Positions 1 through 8,877 are shown, numbered from the stretch's first letter. The stretch is DNA of 64,000 nt from Variovorax paradoxus (GCF_000834655.1 NZ_JXQQ01000008.1:287263-351262), one strand, 5' to 3'. Program-made: numbers and translations. Notes: generated by a model not told the origin, from the sequence alone.

Positions 1-824
1 CCACGGGCATCGACCTGGTGATCGAGCAGTTGCGCATCGCCGAGGGGTTGCCGCTGTCGATCACGCAGACGCCGGTGCCGCGCGGCCATGCCTTCGAGTT
101 CCGCATCAACGCCGAGGACGTGGGACGCGGCTTCCTGCCCGCGCCGGGGCCGGTGAAGGTGTTCGAGGCGCCCTCGGGCCCGGGCGTGCGCGTGGACACG
201 GGCGTGGACGCGGGCTCGCAGGTGCCGGGCACCTTCGATTCGCTGATGGCCAAGCTCATCGTCACCGGCGCCACGCGCGCGCAGGCCATCGCGCGCGCGC
301 GCCGTGCGCTGAAGGAATTCCGCATCGAGGGCCTGCCCACGGTGCTGCCATTCCACCGCGCCGTGATGACGCACCCGGACTTCGTCTCGGGCGATGCCTT
401 CAAGGTGCACACGCGCTGGATCGAGACGGACTTTGCCAACGGCGAGGCGCCCGCCATGCGGCCAGACCCGGCGCCCGACACCGCGCTGCTGCGCACCGCG
501 ATCGAAGTGGACGGCAAGCGCATGGCGCTGGGCCTGCCTGCGGTGCTGCTGGGTGGGTTGTCGGCTGCCGCAGGAACGCCGGGCATCGCGGCGGCCGAAG
601 CGCCTGCGGCCGATGCCGCGGCGGTTGCCGCGCCCGTGTCGGGCACGCTGCAGGGCTGGAAGGTGGCCGACGGCGACGAGGTGGCGCAGGGCGCCGTCGT
701 CGCCGTGATGGAGGCCATGAAGATGGAGATGCAGGTCGTCGCGCACCGCGCGGGGCGCATCGCCTTCTCGGTGGCGACGGGCGGCTATGTGGCGGCGGGC
801 GCCACGCTCGCGACCATCGGCTGA
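1..824 (+). CDS. Biotin-dependent acyl-CoA carboxylase alpha subunit, 3' end only
   Basis: The reading frame is open from position 3 and runs into the left edge, so the 5' part (ATP-grasp biotin carboxylase) is missing. The first residues (TGIDLVIEQLRIAEG) and the stretch HAFEFRINAED match the C-terminal part of biotin carboxylase domains. A linker follows, then a biotinyl carrier domain with the motif EAMKMEM; the lysine to be biotinylated is encoded at 720-722. Such subunits carboxylate acetyl-, propionyl- or methylcrotonyl-CoA together with a beta subunit. The beta subunit is not in the window, so the substrate cannot be decided. The next gene starts 4 bp after the stop. Confidence 0.85.
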   Translation, partial: TGIDLVIEQLRIAEGLPLSITQTPVPRGHAFEFRINAEDVGRGFLPAPGPVKVFEAPSGPGVRVDTGVDAGSQVPGTFDSLMAKLIVTGATRAQAIARARRALKEFRIEGLPTVLPFHRAVMTHPDFVSGDAFKVHTRWIETDFANGEAPAMRPDPAPDTALLRTAIEVDGKRMALGLPAVLLGGLSAAAGTPGIAAAEAPAADAAAVAAPVSGTLQGWKVADGDEVAQGAVVAVMEAMKMEMQVVAHRAGRIAFSVATGGYVAAGATLATIG

Positions 825-828
825 TGCC

Positions 829-1836
829 ATGGAGCACCTCGCCCTGACGCGTCGGTCCTTCCACATGCTGGCGTGCGGTGCGGGGAGTTTGTGCGCGCTG
901 CCGCCCGCCTGGGCCGCGCCCGGCGCCGTCGTGTGGCGGCTGGCCACCGGCTATCCGGCGGAGAACTTCCACACCGTCAACCTCGTGGCGATGGCGCGCG
1001 AGGTCGAGCAGGCCACCCAGGGGCAGCTGCGCGTCGAGGTCCATCCGAAAAACACGCTGTTCGCGATGAACGCCATCCGCGCGGCGGTGCAGGACGGCAA
1101 GGCCGAGGCCGGCGAAGCCATCATGAGCAGCCTGGTCGCCGAGGTGCCGCTCGCGGGCGCCGACTCGGTGCCGTTCATCACGCACGGCTACGCCGACGCG
1201 ATGCGGCTGTGGCGCATCCAGCGCCCGCTGATCGAGCGCGAGTTCACGCAGCGCGGCCTGCGCGTGCTCTATGCCGTGGCCTGGCCGCCGCAGGGCCTGT
1301 ACGCGAACCGCCCGCTGGCCGGCATGGGCGATGTGCGCGGCCTGCGCATGCGCGCCTACAACGCCACCACTGCGCGCATCGCCACGCTGATGGGTGCGGT
1401 GCCGGTCGACGTGCCGGCCGCCGAACTCGACAAGGCGCTGGCCGACGGCCGCATCGACTGCATGCTGACCTCGGCCGTTACGGGGGTGGAAAGCCGGGTG
1501 TGGCAGTCGATGCGCTTCTTCTACGACATCGACGCCTGGTTTCCGAAGAACCTGGTGTTCGCCAACGGCAAGGCCTGGGACGCGCTGGCCGCGCCCTCGC
1601 GCGACGCGCTGCAGACCGCCTGCGCGGCCGCCGAGCGGCGCGGCTGGGCGGACAGCGCCGCCGCCGCGGCCCGCTCGATGGACGAACTGCGCCGCAACGG
1701 GGTGAAGACCGAGCCGGTGTCCTATCTGTTCAACCGCGACCTGCGGCGCCTGGGCGAGCACTTTTCGCTGGACTGGGTCAGGCAGGTGGGGGTGGGGGCG
1801 AACGACATCTTCATTCCGTATTTCGACGGGCGCTGA
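829..1836 (+). CDS. TRAP-type transporter substrate-binding protein (DctP family)
   Basis: This 335-aa exported protein should capture an organic acid in the periplasm for a TRAP transporter. The ATG at 829 is chosen because it puts a twin-arginine-like signal (TRRSFHML followed by a hydrophobic stretch ending near AWA) at the N-terminus. The family features are the start of the mature protein (WRLATGYPAENFHT) and the central GLRMRAYNATT segment, where the conserved carboxylate-binding arginine normally lies. No DctQ/DctM membrane subunits are nearby, so it is an orphan receptor. It starts 4 bp after the carboxylase gene and may be co-transcribed with it. The ligand is unknown. Confidence 0.8.
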   Translation: MEHLALTRRSFHMLACGAGSLCALPPAWAAPGAVVWRLATGYPAENFHTVNLVAMAREVEQATQGQLRVEVHPKNTLFAMNAIRAAVQDGKAEAGEAIMSSLVAEVPLAGADSVPFITHGYADAMRLWRIQRPLIEREFTQRGLRVLYAVAWPPQGLYANRPLAGMGDVRGLRMRAYNATTARIATLMGAVPVDVPAAELDKALADGRIDCMLTSAVTGVESRVWQSMRFFYDIDAWFPKNLVFANGKAWDALAAPSRDALQTACAAAERRGWADSAAAAARSMDELRRNGVKTEPVSYLFNRDLRRLGEHFSLDWVRQVGVGANDIFIPYFDGR

Positions 1837-1893
1837 GGGACGCGGGGCGCGGCGCAAGGCCCGCTTAGACCCCAGGGCGCTCCTGTCACGCCC

Positions 1894-1916
1894 GCTTGCG
1901 CATAATTGACGCAAGC
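1894..1916 (+). promoter_or_regulatory. Dyad around a -10-like element just upstream of oxyR
   Basis: Seven-base arms GCTTGCG (1894-1900) and CGCAAGC (1910-1916) flank CATAAT (1901-1906), a 5/6 match to the sigma-70 -10 box. The oxyR ATG is at 1918, so a transcript from this box would begin only about 5 nt before the start codon. No Shine-Dalgarno sequence is visible. I see no good -35 hexamer. An autoregulatory site is an inference. Confidence 0.45.
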
Positions 1917-1917
1917 T

Positions 1918-2883
1918 ATGACTCTCACCGAACTCAAATACATCGTCGCAGTAGCCCGCGAACGGCACTTCGGCAAGGCGGCCGAGGCCTGCTACGTCTC
2001 CCAACCGACCCTCTCGGTGGCCATCAAGAAGCTCGAGGATGAGCTGGAGGTCAAGCTCTTCGAGCGCAGCGCCGGCGAAGTGACCGTCACGCCGCTGGGC
2101 GAGCAGATCGTGCAGCAGGCGCAAAGCGTGCTCGACCAGGCCGCCAGCATCAAGGAAATCGCCAAGCGCGGCAAAGACCCGCTTGCCGGACCGCTCAACC
2201 TGGGCGTGATCTACACCATCGGCCCGTATCTCCTGCCCGACCTGGTGCGCCAGGTGATCGCACGCACGCCGCAGATGCCGCTGGTGCTGCAGGAGAACTT
2301 CACCGCCAAGCTGCTGGAGATGCTGCGTGCCGGCGAAATCGACTGCGCGATCATGGCCGAGCCCTTTCCCGATACGGGCCTGGCGATGGCGCCGCTGTAC
2401 GACGAGCCTTTCATGGCCGCGCTGCCGGTCAATCACAAGTTTGCCGGCCGCGAATCGATCACCTCCGACGAGCTGCAGAACGAGACCATGCTGCTGCTGG
2501 GCACCGGCCACTGCTTTCGCGACCACGTGCTCGAGGTGTGCCCCGAGTTCGCGCGCTTCTCCAGCAATGCCGAAGGCATCCGCAAGAGCTTCGAGGGCTC
2601 GTCGCTGGAGACCATCAAGCACATGGTGGCCTCGGGCATGGGCGTGACGCTGGTGCCGCGGTTGTCGGTGCCGGCCGAGGCGCTCAAGCCCAAGCCCAAG
2701 GGCAAGAAAGACGCCGAGCAGATGCTGCGCTACCTGCCGGTGCGCGACGCGCACGACCGCGAGCCGCCCACGCGCCGCGTGGTGCTGGCGTGGCGGCGCA
2801 CCTTCACGCGCTACGAGGCGATCGCCGCGCTGCGCAATGCCATCTATGCCTGCGAGTTGCCGGGCGTCAAACGTTTGTCCTGA
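1918..2883 (+). CDS. oxyR: OxyR, peroxide-sensing LysR-type regulator
   Basis: This 321-aa LysR-type regulator has an N-terminal winged helix (TLTELKYIVAVARERHFGKA) and a substrate-binding-like C-terminal domain. Two cysteines fall exactly at residues 199 and 208 in GHCFRDHVLEVC, the positions that form the peroxide-driven disulphide in E. coli OxyR, so a redox-sensing role is well supported. The ATG at 1918 gives the usual family start MTLTELKYIV; an in-frame TTG 12 bases upstream is less likely. The next gene, dps, is a classical OxyR target, and the pairing suggests a local oxidative-stress unit. The C-terminus carries an extra lysine-rich stretch (KPKPKGKKD). Confidence 0.95.
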   Translation: MTLTELKYIVAVARERHFGKAAEACYVSQPTLSVAIKKLEDELEVKLFERSAGEVTVTPLGEQIVQQAQSVLDQAASIKEIAKRGKDPLAGPLNLGVIYTIGPYLLPDLVRQVIARTPQMPLVLQENFTAKLLEMLRAGEIDCAIMAEPFPDTGLAMAPLYDEPFMAALPVNHKFAGRESITSDELQNETMLLLGTGHCFRDHVLEVCPEFARFSSNAEGIRKSFEGSSLETIKHMVASGMGVTLVPRLSVPAEALKPKPKGKKDAEQMLRYLPVRDAHDREPPTRRVVLAWRRTFTRYEAIAALRNAIYACELPGVKRLS

Positions 2884-3017
2884 CGATTTGCGAAGTCGGC
2901 CTACGTGCCGGCCGTTTTGAATCGTTGATCGCTGGGATAGAGTGACGCTGTTGCGAAGCCGCGTGCCGGCTTCGAGAATCGACATGTTCATCTCAACTTG
3001 AAGAAAGACCACTCGCC

Positions 3018-3599
3018 ATGGCCAAAGCTCCAAAGAAAACCAAGCCAGCGTCCACCCCCTCCTCGGGCAAGGTGCCCAAAAAGGGCGGCGCCATCGTCGC
3101 GCAGGAGTCCGGCAGCCGCAACGCGCCGATCATCAACATCGGCATCGAGCGCCAGGACCGCGCGGCCATCGCCGAAGGCCTGAGCCGCGTGCTGGCCGAC
3201 ACCTACACGCTGTATCTCACGACGCACAACTTCCACTGGAACGTGACCGGCCCGCACTTCAACTCGCTGCATGCGATGTTCATGGGCCAGTACACCGAGC
3301 TGTGGGGCGCGACCGACGTGCTCGCCGAACGCATTCGCGCCCTCGGCCACTACGCGCCGGGCTCGTACGCCGAGTTCAGCAAGATCGCCACCGTGCCCGA
3401 CGTGCCCCAGAACCCGCCCAAGGCGATGGAGATGGTGCGCATCCTGGTGAAGGGCCACGAAACGGTCTCCCGCATCGCGCGCGAATTCATCCCCGTGGCC
3501 GAAGAGGCCGGCGACGATCCGACCGCCGACATGCTGACCGCGCGCTGCACGGTGCACGATCAGACCGCCTGGATGCTGCGTTCGCTGCTCGAGGATTGA
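3018..3599 (+). CDS. dps: Dps, DNA-binding ferritin-like protein
   Basis: This 193-aa Dps monomer would assemble into a dodecamer that oxidises and stores iron and shields DNA during peroxide stress or starvation. The inter-subunit ferroxidase residues are visible: His73 in NFHWN, His85, Asp100 and Glu104 (ATDVLAERI). The position matching E. coli Asp67 is a methionine. The N-terminal tail is lysine-rich ([10 protein letters not shown], then KVPKK), as expected for DNA binding. It starts 134 bp after oxyR on the same strand, so its own OxyR-controlled promoter is likely. I could not mark a convincing OxyR box. A strong terminator follows at 3637. Confidence 0.93.
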   Translation: MAKAPKKTKPASTPSSGKVPKKGGAIVAQESGSRNAPIINIGIERQDRAAIAEGLSRVLADTYTLYLTTHNFHWNVTGPHFNSLHAMFMGQYTELWGATDVLAERIRALGHYAPGSYAEFSKIATVPDVPQNPPKAMEMVRILVKGHETVSRIAREFIPVAEEAGDDPTADMLTARCTVHDQTAWMLRSLLED

Positions 3600-3636
3600 G
3601 TTGACGGGCATCCCGGAATCCGGGAAGCGAAAACAG

Positions 3637-3663
3637 AGAGCGGCACAATGGCCGCTCTTTTTT
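3637..3663 (+). terminator. Rho-independent terminator after dps
   Basis: A perfect 8-bp stem AGAGCGGC/GCCGCTCT (3637-3644 and 3651-3658) with a 6-nt loop is followed by a run of T. It lies 38 bp after the dps stop and 30 bp before ubiA, so the two genes are probably separate transcripts. Confidence 0.85.
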
Positions 3664-3693
3664 CGTCCGTCGTTTTCGTCCTTCTGCCGCCGC

Positions 3694-4554
3694 ATGCTTG
3701 CCCGTCGTCTCGCGCTCTACCTCGACCTGATCCGCTGGAACCGCCCTGCCGGCTGGCTGTTGCTGCTCTGGCCCACGCTGGGCGCGCTCTGGTTCGCGGC
3801 CGACGGCTGGCCGGGCTGGCAGCTGGTCGTGGTGTTCACGCTCGGCACCTTCCTCATGCGCAGCGCGGGCTGCTGCGTCAACGACGTGGCCGACCGCGAC
3901 TTCGACCGGCACGTCAAGCGCACCGCCCAGCGGCCCGTGACGAGCGGCGCCATCTCGGTCAGGGAAGCGCTCGCGCTCGGCGCCGTGCTCGCACTCATGG
4001 CCTTCGGGCTGGTGCTCACCACCAACCGGGTGACGGTGCTGTGGTCGTTCGCTGCGCTGGCCATCACGCTGATCTATCCGTTCGCCAAGCGCTTCGTGTC
4101 GATCCCGCAGGCGGTGCTGGGCATTGCCTTCAGCTTCGGCATCCCGATGGCCTTCGCGGCGGTGCAGTCCACAGTGCCGGTGTTCGCCGCGTGGCTCTTG
4201 GCCGGCAACCTCTTCTGGGTGCTTGCCTACGACACCGAGTACGCGATGGTCGACCGCGACGACGACCTCAAGATCGGCATGAAGACCTCGGCCATCACCT
4301 TCGGCCGCTTGGACGTGGCGGCCGTGATGATGAGCTACGCGATCTTCCTGGCGGTCTGGGCGTGGGCCGGTGCCAGCCGGTCATTGGGCGTGCTGTTCTT
4401 CGCGGGGATCGCCATCGCTGCAGGGCAGGCGCTCTGGCACTGGCGGTTGATTCGCGATCGGACCCGCGACGGCTGCTTCAAGGCCTTCCGGCTGAATCAT
4501 TGGCTGGGCTTCACGGTGTTCGCCGGCGTTGTCGCCGGCTACGCCATCCGTTGA
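3694..4554 (+). CDS. ubiA: 4-Hydroxybenzoate polyprenyltransferase
   Basis: This 286-aa integral membrane enzyme attaches the polyprenyl tail to 4-hydroxybenzoate, the first membrane step of ubiquinone synthesis. Both Mg-diphosphate motifs are present: NDVADRDFD at residues 63-71 and [12 protein letters not shown] at about 180-191. Several hydrophobic segments lie between and after them. The ATG at 3694 is preferred over an in-frame start at 3601, which would place coding sequence across the dps terminator and add 31 residues that do not look like the family. Length is normal for UbiA. Confidence 0.93.
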   Translation: MLARRLALYLDLIRWNRPAGWLLLLWPTLGALWFAADGWPGWQLVVVFTLGTFLMRSAGCCVNDVADRDFDRHVKRTAQRPVTSGAISVREALALGAVLALMAFGLVLTTNRVTVLWSFAALAITLIYPFAKRFVSIPQAVLGIAFSFGIPMAFAAVQSTVPVFAAWLLAGNLFWVLAYDTEYAMVDRDDDLKIGMKTSAITFGRLDVAAVMMSYAIFLAVWAWAGASRSLGVLFFAGIAIAAGQALWHWRLIRDRTRDGCFKAFRLNHWLGFTVFAGVVAGYAIR

Positions 4555-4564
4555 AGGAGCGCGC

Positions 4565-5032
4565 ATGCTCGACCGCCTGACGCAGAAGATCGGCCAGGAA
4601 GGCCTGTCCGAGTGGCATGCCATCACGCAGCAGATGGTCGACCAGTACGCGGTGCTTTCGGGCGATGGCGAAGGCGAATGGATCCACCTCGACCCGGAGC
4701 GCGCGGCCTGCGAGGCGAGCTACGGCGGCACGATCGTGCCGGGCTTCTTCCAGGTCTCGCACCTGATCCGGCTGACTGGCGAGGCCATGCGCACGCTGCT
4801 GCAGTTCGATTCGAACCACGCGCTGAACTATGGATTCGACCGCCTGCGCTTCGTCAGGCCGATGCCGGTGGGCGCACGCTTCCGGGCGCGTGTGCGCATC
4901 CTGGGCGCGACGCCCAAGGGAGAAGATGGCTTTCTGCTGAAGGAAGAGGTGCTGCTCGAACTCGAGGACGGCACCGTCACGCTGGCGGCCGAGTGGCTGT
5001 TTTTCCTCGGGCCGCGCGCGCTTGCCGGCTGA
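4565..5032 (+). CDS. MaoC/NodN-like hot-dog fold protein
   Basis: This 155-aa single hot-dog domain protein resembles MaoC-type enoyl-CoA hydratases of the NodN group, from WIHLDPERAA through YGGTIVPGFFQVSHL. Typical members carry a His after GTIA (GTIAHG); here the segment reads GTIVPG, and the Asp-to-His spacing before HLDP is longer than usual. It may therefore bind an acyl thioester without being a normal hydratase. AAGGAG at 4554-4559 overlaps the ubiA stop, so translation is probably coupled to ubiA. The start at 4565 is chosen for that ribosome-binding site. Confidence 0.7.
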   Translation: MLDRLTQKIGQEGLSEWHAITQQMVDQYAVLSGDGEGEWIHLDPERAACEASYGGTIVPGFFQVSHLIRLTGEAMRTLLQFDSNHALNYGFDRLRFVRPMPVGARFRARVRILGATPKGEDGFLLKEEVLLELEDGTVTLAAEWLFFLGPRALAG

Positions 5033-5038
5033 TCGGGC

Positions 5039-5896
5039 TCAGCCGCGCCCGAATTCGTCGCCCAGCTCGGCCGCCCGCTTCTGCGCGGCGCGAATGGCGG
5101 TCTTGAACTGCGCCTTGACGTCCGCGCCTTCCAGCGAAGTGATCGCCGCGTAGGTCGTGCCGCCCTTGGAGGTCACGCGCTCGCGCAGCACCGAAGGTGG
5201 CTCGGTCGCGCTGTGCGCCAGCGCCGAGGCGCCGGTGAAGGTGCCGATGGCCAGCCGCTGGGCCTGGTCGGGCGTGAGGCCCATCTCGACGCCGGCTTCG
5301 GTCATCGCCTCGATGAAATAGAACACGTAGGCCGGGCCCGAGCCGGACATGGCGGTGACCGCGTCGAGTGCGGGTTCGGCATCGACCCAAAGCAACTCGC
5401 CAGTGGGTGTGAGCAACTGGCTGACGAGCGCCCGATCGGCGCCGGTGACGTCCGGCCGCGCGAAGAGGCCCGTCATGCCCTGGCCGACCAGTGCGGGCGT
5501 GTTGGGCATGGCGCGCACCACGCGTTCGGTGCCGACCCAGCGGGCGATGCTGTCCGACGGAATGCCTGCGGCCACGCTCAGGTGGAGTGCGTCCCCGGCG
5601 AATGCGCGCACCTGCTTGGCAGCTTCGGCGAAGGTCTGCGGCTTCACGGCCCACACCACGACGGCGCAGCGCGAAAGACCCTCGCCGGCCTCGGTCTCTG
5701 CCGTGATGCCGAAGGACTGCGCGAGCTTCGTGCGCGCCGCCTCGAAGGGCTCGACCACCTCGAACGCGTCGGCCGGCGTGCCTTGCTGGATCAGGCCGCC
5801 GATGATGGCGCTGGCCATGTTGCCGCCGCCGATGAAGGCGATGGGCGGCAGGGGTGCGGGGGCGGTACGGGGCAGGAAGGTTACGGCGATGGTCAT
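5039..5896 (-). CDS. proC: Pyrroline-5-carboxylate reductase
   Basis: This 285-aa cytosolic enzyme reduces pyrroline-5-carboxylate to proline with NAD(P)H. The Rossmann motif FIGGGNMASAII lies near residues 21-32, the KPQ motif follows in the middle, and the C-terminal signature region SGSGPAYVFYFIEA is intact. The ATG at 5896 overlaps by 4 bp the stop of the upstream phytase-like gene, which indicates translational coupling. It converges on the MaoC-like gene with only a 6-bp gap. An extension of the frame to 6010 exists but reads into the upstream gene. Confidence 0.95.
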   Translation of the reverse strand: MTIAVTFLPRTAPAPLPPIAFIGGGNMASAIIGGLIQQGTPADAFEVVEPFEAARTKLAQSFGITAETEAGEGLSRCAVVVWAVKPQTFAEAAKQVRAFAGDALHLSVAAGIPSDSIARWVGTERVVRAMPNTPALVGQGMTGLFARPDVTGADRALVSQLLTPTGELLWVDAEPALDAVTAMSGSGPAYVFYFIEAMTEAGVEMGLTPDQAQRLAIGTFTGASALAHSATEPPSVLRERVTSKGGTTYAAITSLEGADVKAQFKTAIRAAQKRAAELGDEFGRG

Positions 5897-7062
5897 GGTC
5901 GGTCGATGTATTCGAAGGCGGCGAACTGGGTCACTTGCAGCGGGTTGAAATTGTCGTCGCTCACGACCACCAGCAGGCGGTTGCCGTTGGCCAGCGGCGG
6001 TCCCCAGCACATGCCCTCGGTGTTGTCGAGGCGGGACAGGCCGAGTGCGGCGAAGTCGGCCACCAGGGTCTTGGCAACGGGCTGGTGGTTGCCTGGGGCG
6101 AGCGCATCGACGGCGAGCACGTCGCTGGCGGCGCGGGTGTCGACTTCGTAGAGGCGCAGCGAGTTGCCGGCGCCGGTGGCATAGGCGCGCTCGAGCACCA
6201 GCATGCGGTGCGCATCGAGCATCAGCACCTCGCTCACGCCGTTGTCGGCGTAGCTGCCGGGGATCAGGGGCCGAAGGGGGATGGCGTCGGGAACGTAGGC
6301 GATCTGGCGGGTGGTTTTGCCGGTATCCAGGTCGACCTGGGTGAAGCGGCAGGGGCCACCGGGCGCACGGACGCTAGGGATGGGCCCGTCCTGTATCAGG
6401 GCGTTTTCCATCGAGAGCCAGGCGAAGCGGCCGTCGGGCGTGAGGGCGATGCCTTCGAAGGTCAGGTTGTCGCGCGGACCGCGGCGCTGGGCCGGGTCGG
6501 GCGTGAACATGGCGGGCAGGGCGAATTCGCGCAGAAAACGGCCGTCGCGCGCCGATTCATACAGCGCGGGGCCGAAACCCCGGGCGATGTCGCCTTCGCT
6601 GGTCCAGAGCAGGGTGCCGGTGGATGAGCGCAAGCGGATGGCTTCGGGGTCGGGAACCGGGAGCCCGGCGATCGCGTGCCGCCGGTCGGGCCAAGGTCCG
6701 CCGCCCGGGCGTTGCAGCTCAACAACGCCGGTCGGCTCTGGCTGGGCGGCTTGCGGGAGGGGCCAGCGCGCCGTATAGCAGCGGACGGGTGCAAGGTCTG
6801 ACCGGTCGTCGCTGATAAGCAGGTACTCACCTCGGGCGGCGTCGTAGTCGATGCCGGAGAGGCCGCCGGCCGTGGTGTCTTCTATATGCAGCCGGTGCGC
6901 CCAGCGCGCCTCGGCGATGCACCGCAAGCGTCCGGTGGCTGGAACTGGCGCTGCGCTGCCGCATCCGGCAAGGCCCAGCGCCAGCGCGGCAGCTGCACTT
7001 CCAAGAAGGCTGCGGCGGGTAGGGAGCGGTGGTGAAAGATGGGTTCGGGCAGTGGCGCGCAC
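5893..7062 (-). CDS. Esterase-like activity of phytase family protein, exported
   Basis: This protein of about 389 aa has an N-terminal Tat/lipoprotein-type signal (TRRSLLGSAAAALALGLAGC), so it is probably a periplasmic lipoprotein. The body resembles the phytase-like esterase domain (PF13449): GGLSGIDYDAARGEYLLISDDR near the N-terminus (20 residues or fewer conserved around DDR) and DNTEGMCWG towards the C-terminus, on a probable beta-propeller. The start is uncertain. I use GTG at 7062, which places the twin arginines about 15 residues in; an ATG at 7152 would give an unusually long leader lying over the rplN promoter region. The substrate is unknown. Confidence 0.65.
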   Translation of the reverse strand: MRATARTHLSPPLPTRRSLLGSAAAALALGLAGCGSAAPVPATGRLRCIAEARWAHRLHIEDTTAGGLSGIDYDAARGEYLLISDDRSDLAPVRCYTARWPLPQAAQPEPTGVVELQRPGGGPWPDRRHAIAGLPVPDPEAIRLRSSTGTLLWTSEGDIARGFGPALYESARDGRFLREFALPAMFTPDPAQRRGPRDNLTFEGIALTPDGRFAWLSMENALIQDGPIPSVRAPGGPCRFTQVDLDTGKTTRQIAYVPDAIPLRPLIPGSYADNGVSEVLMLDAHRMLVLERAYATGAGNSLRLYEVDTRAASDVLAVDALAPGNHQPVAKTLVADFAALGLSRLDNTEGMCWGPPLANGNRLLVVVSDDNFNPLQVTQFAAFEYIDRP

Positions 7063-7105
7063 GCCTTGGAGTCTAGTGCCAGCACGTGGTGGTGTAATGA
7101 GTCGG

Positions 7106-7134
7106 TTGACATCGGCAGAAGTGCCTGCAATAAT
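7106..7134 (+). promoter_or_regulatory. Sigma-70 promoter for the rplN (spc) operon
   Basis: TTGACA (7106-7111), a 17-bp spacer and AATAAT (7129-7134) make a near-consensus promoter reading into rplN. The expected start near 7141 leaves an untranslated leader of about 135 nt. In many bacteria rplN is internal to an operon behind rpsQ; here it has its own promoter. Confidence 0.8.
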
Positions 7135-7139
7135 CGCGG

Positions 7140-7201
7140 GCTTCGCTTCCAAAAGGCGAAGCTTTCAGCCCAAAGCGGAAGTGCCTCGAGTGGTTCGAGG
7201 C
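7140..7201 (+). promoter_or_regulatory. Two hairpins in the rplN leader
   Basis: The 5' leader holds GCTTCGC/GCGAAGC (7140-7146 and 7156-7162, followed by TTT) and GCCTCGA/TCGAGGC (7183-7189 and 7195-7201). They lie between the promoter and the start codon, a usual place for ribosomal-protein autoregulation, but no known family is recognised. The remainder of the leader (7202-7277) shows nothing clear. Confidence 0.4.
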
Positions 7202-7277
7202 GCCAACGACGGGCCCAAGACTGACCGCGGTGTCTCCCTCCTGGAGGCTCATCGGTACAAGTTGGGAATATCAAGAA

Positions 7278-7646
7278 ATGATCCAAACTGAATCCCGGCT
7301 CGAAGTGGCCGACAACACGGGCGCGAAATCCGTCCTGTGTATCAAGGTGCTCGGTGGCTCCAAGCGGCGTTATGCCAGCGTGGGCGACGTCATCAAGGTC
7401 AGCATCAAGGAAGCCGCTCCGCGTGGTCGCGTCAAGAAGGGCGAGATCTACAGCGCAGTGGTGGTCCGCACCGCCAAGGGCATCCGTCGCGCCGACGGCT
7501 CGCTCGTCAAGTTCGACGGCAACGCAGCAGTGTTGCTCAACGCCAAGCTGGAGCCTATCGGCACCCGCATCTTCGGACCGGTGACGCGCGAGCTGCGCAC
7601 CGAAAAGTTCATGAAGATCGTGTCGCTGGCACCCGAAGTTCTGTAA
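7278..7646 (+). CDS. rplN: 50S ribosomal protein L14
   Basis: It has 122 aa, the normal L14 length, and begins [19 protein letters not shown]14 binds 23S rRNA at the subunit interface. The ATG at 7278 fits the family; a longer frame from 7230 adds 16 non-conserved residues. It is the first gene of the block, with no rpsQ before it. Confidence 0.97.
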   Translation: MIQTESRLEVADNTGAKSVLCIKVLGGSKRRYASVGDVIKVSIKEAAPRGRVKKGEIYSAVVVRTAKGIRRADGSLVKFDGNAAVLLNAKLEPIGTRIFGPVTRELRTEKFMKIVSLAPEVL

Positions 7647-7659
7647 GGACAACAACGCC

Positions 7660-7992
7660 ATGAACAAGATTCGCAAAGGCGACCAGGTCATCGTGTTGGC
7701 CGGTCGTGACAAGGGCAAGCGCGGTACCGTGTCGCTCCGCAAGGACGACTCGCACATCGTCATCGAAGGCCTGAACCTCGTGAAGAAGCACACCAAGCCG
7801 AACCCGCTCAAGGGTACGACCGGTGGCATCGTCGAGAAGTCCATGCCCATTCACCAATCCAACGTGGCGATCTTCAATGCCGCGACCGGCAAGGCCGATC
7901 GCGTGGGCATCAAGATCACCCAGGGTGCTGACGGCAAGCGCGTGGCTGTTCGCGTCTTCAAGTCCAGCGGCGACGAAATCAAGTTCGCCTAA
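7660..7992 (+). CDS. rplX: 50S ribosomal protein L24
   Basis: A 110-aa protein with the KOW motif at its N-terminus ([18 protein letters not shown]). L24 is an assembly initiator that binds the 5' domain of 23S rRNA. It starts 13 bp after rplN. Confidence 0.97.
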   Translation: MNKIRKGDQVIVLAGRDKGKRGTVSLRKDDSHIVIEGLNLVKKHTKPNPLKGTTGGIVEKSMPIHQSNVAIFNAATGKADRVGIKITQGADGKRVAVRVFKSSGDEIKFA

Positions 7993-8003
7993 GAGGTACT
8001 CAC

Positions 8004-8543
8004 ATGGCACGTCTCCAACAACACTATCGCGAAAAGATCGCGAAAGACCTGACGGAAAAGTTCGGCTACAAGTCGCCGATGCAGGTCCCCCGCCTCACCA
8101 AGATCACCCTGAACATGGGTGTGGGTGAAGCAGTCGCCGACAAGAAGGTTCTCGACAACGCTGTCGCCGACCTGACCAAGATCGCCGGCCAGAAGCCCGT
8201 GGTCACCAAGTCGAAGAAGGCTATCGCCGGTTTCAAGATCCGCGAAAACCAGCCCATCGGCTGCATGGTCACGCTGCGTGGCGTGCAGATGTATGAGTTC
8301 CTGGACCGTTTCGTGACCATCGCGCTGCCGCGTGTTCGCGACTTCCGCGGCATCTCCGGCCGTGCGTTCGACGGCCGTGGCAACTACAACATCGGCGTCA
8401 AGGAACAGATCATTTTCCCCGAGATCGAGTACGACAAGGTCGATGCCCTGCGCGGTCTCAATATCAGCATCACGACGACGGCCAAGACCGACGAAGAAGC
8501 CAAGGCGCTTCTCGCTGGTTTCCGTTTCCCGTTCAAGAACTGA
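8004..8543 (+). CDS. rplE: 50S ribosomal protein L5
   Basis: 179 aa, standard length. L5 carries 5S rRNA into the central protuberance together with L18. Family segments such as [11 protein letters not shown] and [18 protein letters not shown] are intact. It starts 11 bp after rplX. Confidence 0.97.
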   Translation: MARLQQHYREKIAKDLTEKFGYKSPMQVPRLTKITLNMGVGEAVADKKVLDNAVADLTKIAGQKPVVTKSKKAIAGFKIRENQPIGCMVTLRGVQMYEFLDRFVTIALPRVRDFRGISGRAFDGRGNYNIGVKEQIIFPEIEYDKVDALRGLNISITTTAKTDEEAKALLAGFRFPFKN

Positions 8544-8551
8544 GGTGATCT

Positions 8552-8857
8552 GTGGCTAAAGCATCTTTGATCCAGCGCGAACTCAAGCGCGACAAGCTGG
8601 TTGCCAAGTTCGCTGCGAAGCACGCGGAACTGAAGGCAATTTCCAACGACGTGAAGAAGAGCGACGAAGAGCGCGCTGCTGCCCGCCTGGGCCTGCAGAA
8701 GCTCCCGCGCAACGCGAACCCCACGCGTCAGCGCAACCGCTGCGAAATTACCGGTCGCCCCCGTGGCACCTTCCGTCAATTCGGTCTGGCCCGCGCCAAG
8801 ATCCGCGAACTGGCTTTCAATGGCGACATCCCCGGTGTCACCAAGGCCAGCTGGTAA
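8552..8857 (+). CDS. rpsN: 30S ribosomal protein S14, zinc-free long form
   Basis: 101 aa with a GTG start 8 bp after rplE, where the GAGGTGA overlapping the rplE stop acts as the ribosome-binding site. It lacks the CxxC pairs of the short zinc form and has the C-terminal hallmark [19 protein letters not shown]14 sits in the head of the 30S subunit. Confidence 0.97.
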   Translation: MAKASLIQRELKRDKLVAKFAAKHAELKAISNDVKKSDEERAAARLGLQKLPRNANPTRQRNRCEITGRPRGTFRQFGLARAKIRELAFNGDIPGVTKASW

Positions 8858-8877
8858 GCCAGGCAGGAGCAAACAAC

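Noticed and set aside
2884..3017. OxyR binding site upstream of dps
   Set aside because: Only a loose half-match (GATCGCTGGGATAG) is visible; not enough spaced ATAG/CTAT elements to call it.
400..3033. Long minus-strand frame opposite the carboxylase, TRAP receptor and oxyR
   Set aside because: A codon-bias shadow of three clearly recognisable plus-strand genes.
3601..3693. Upstream extension of ubiA
   Set aside because: It would be translated through the dps terminator, and the extra residues are not UbiA-like.
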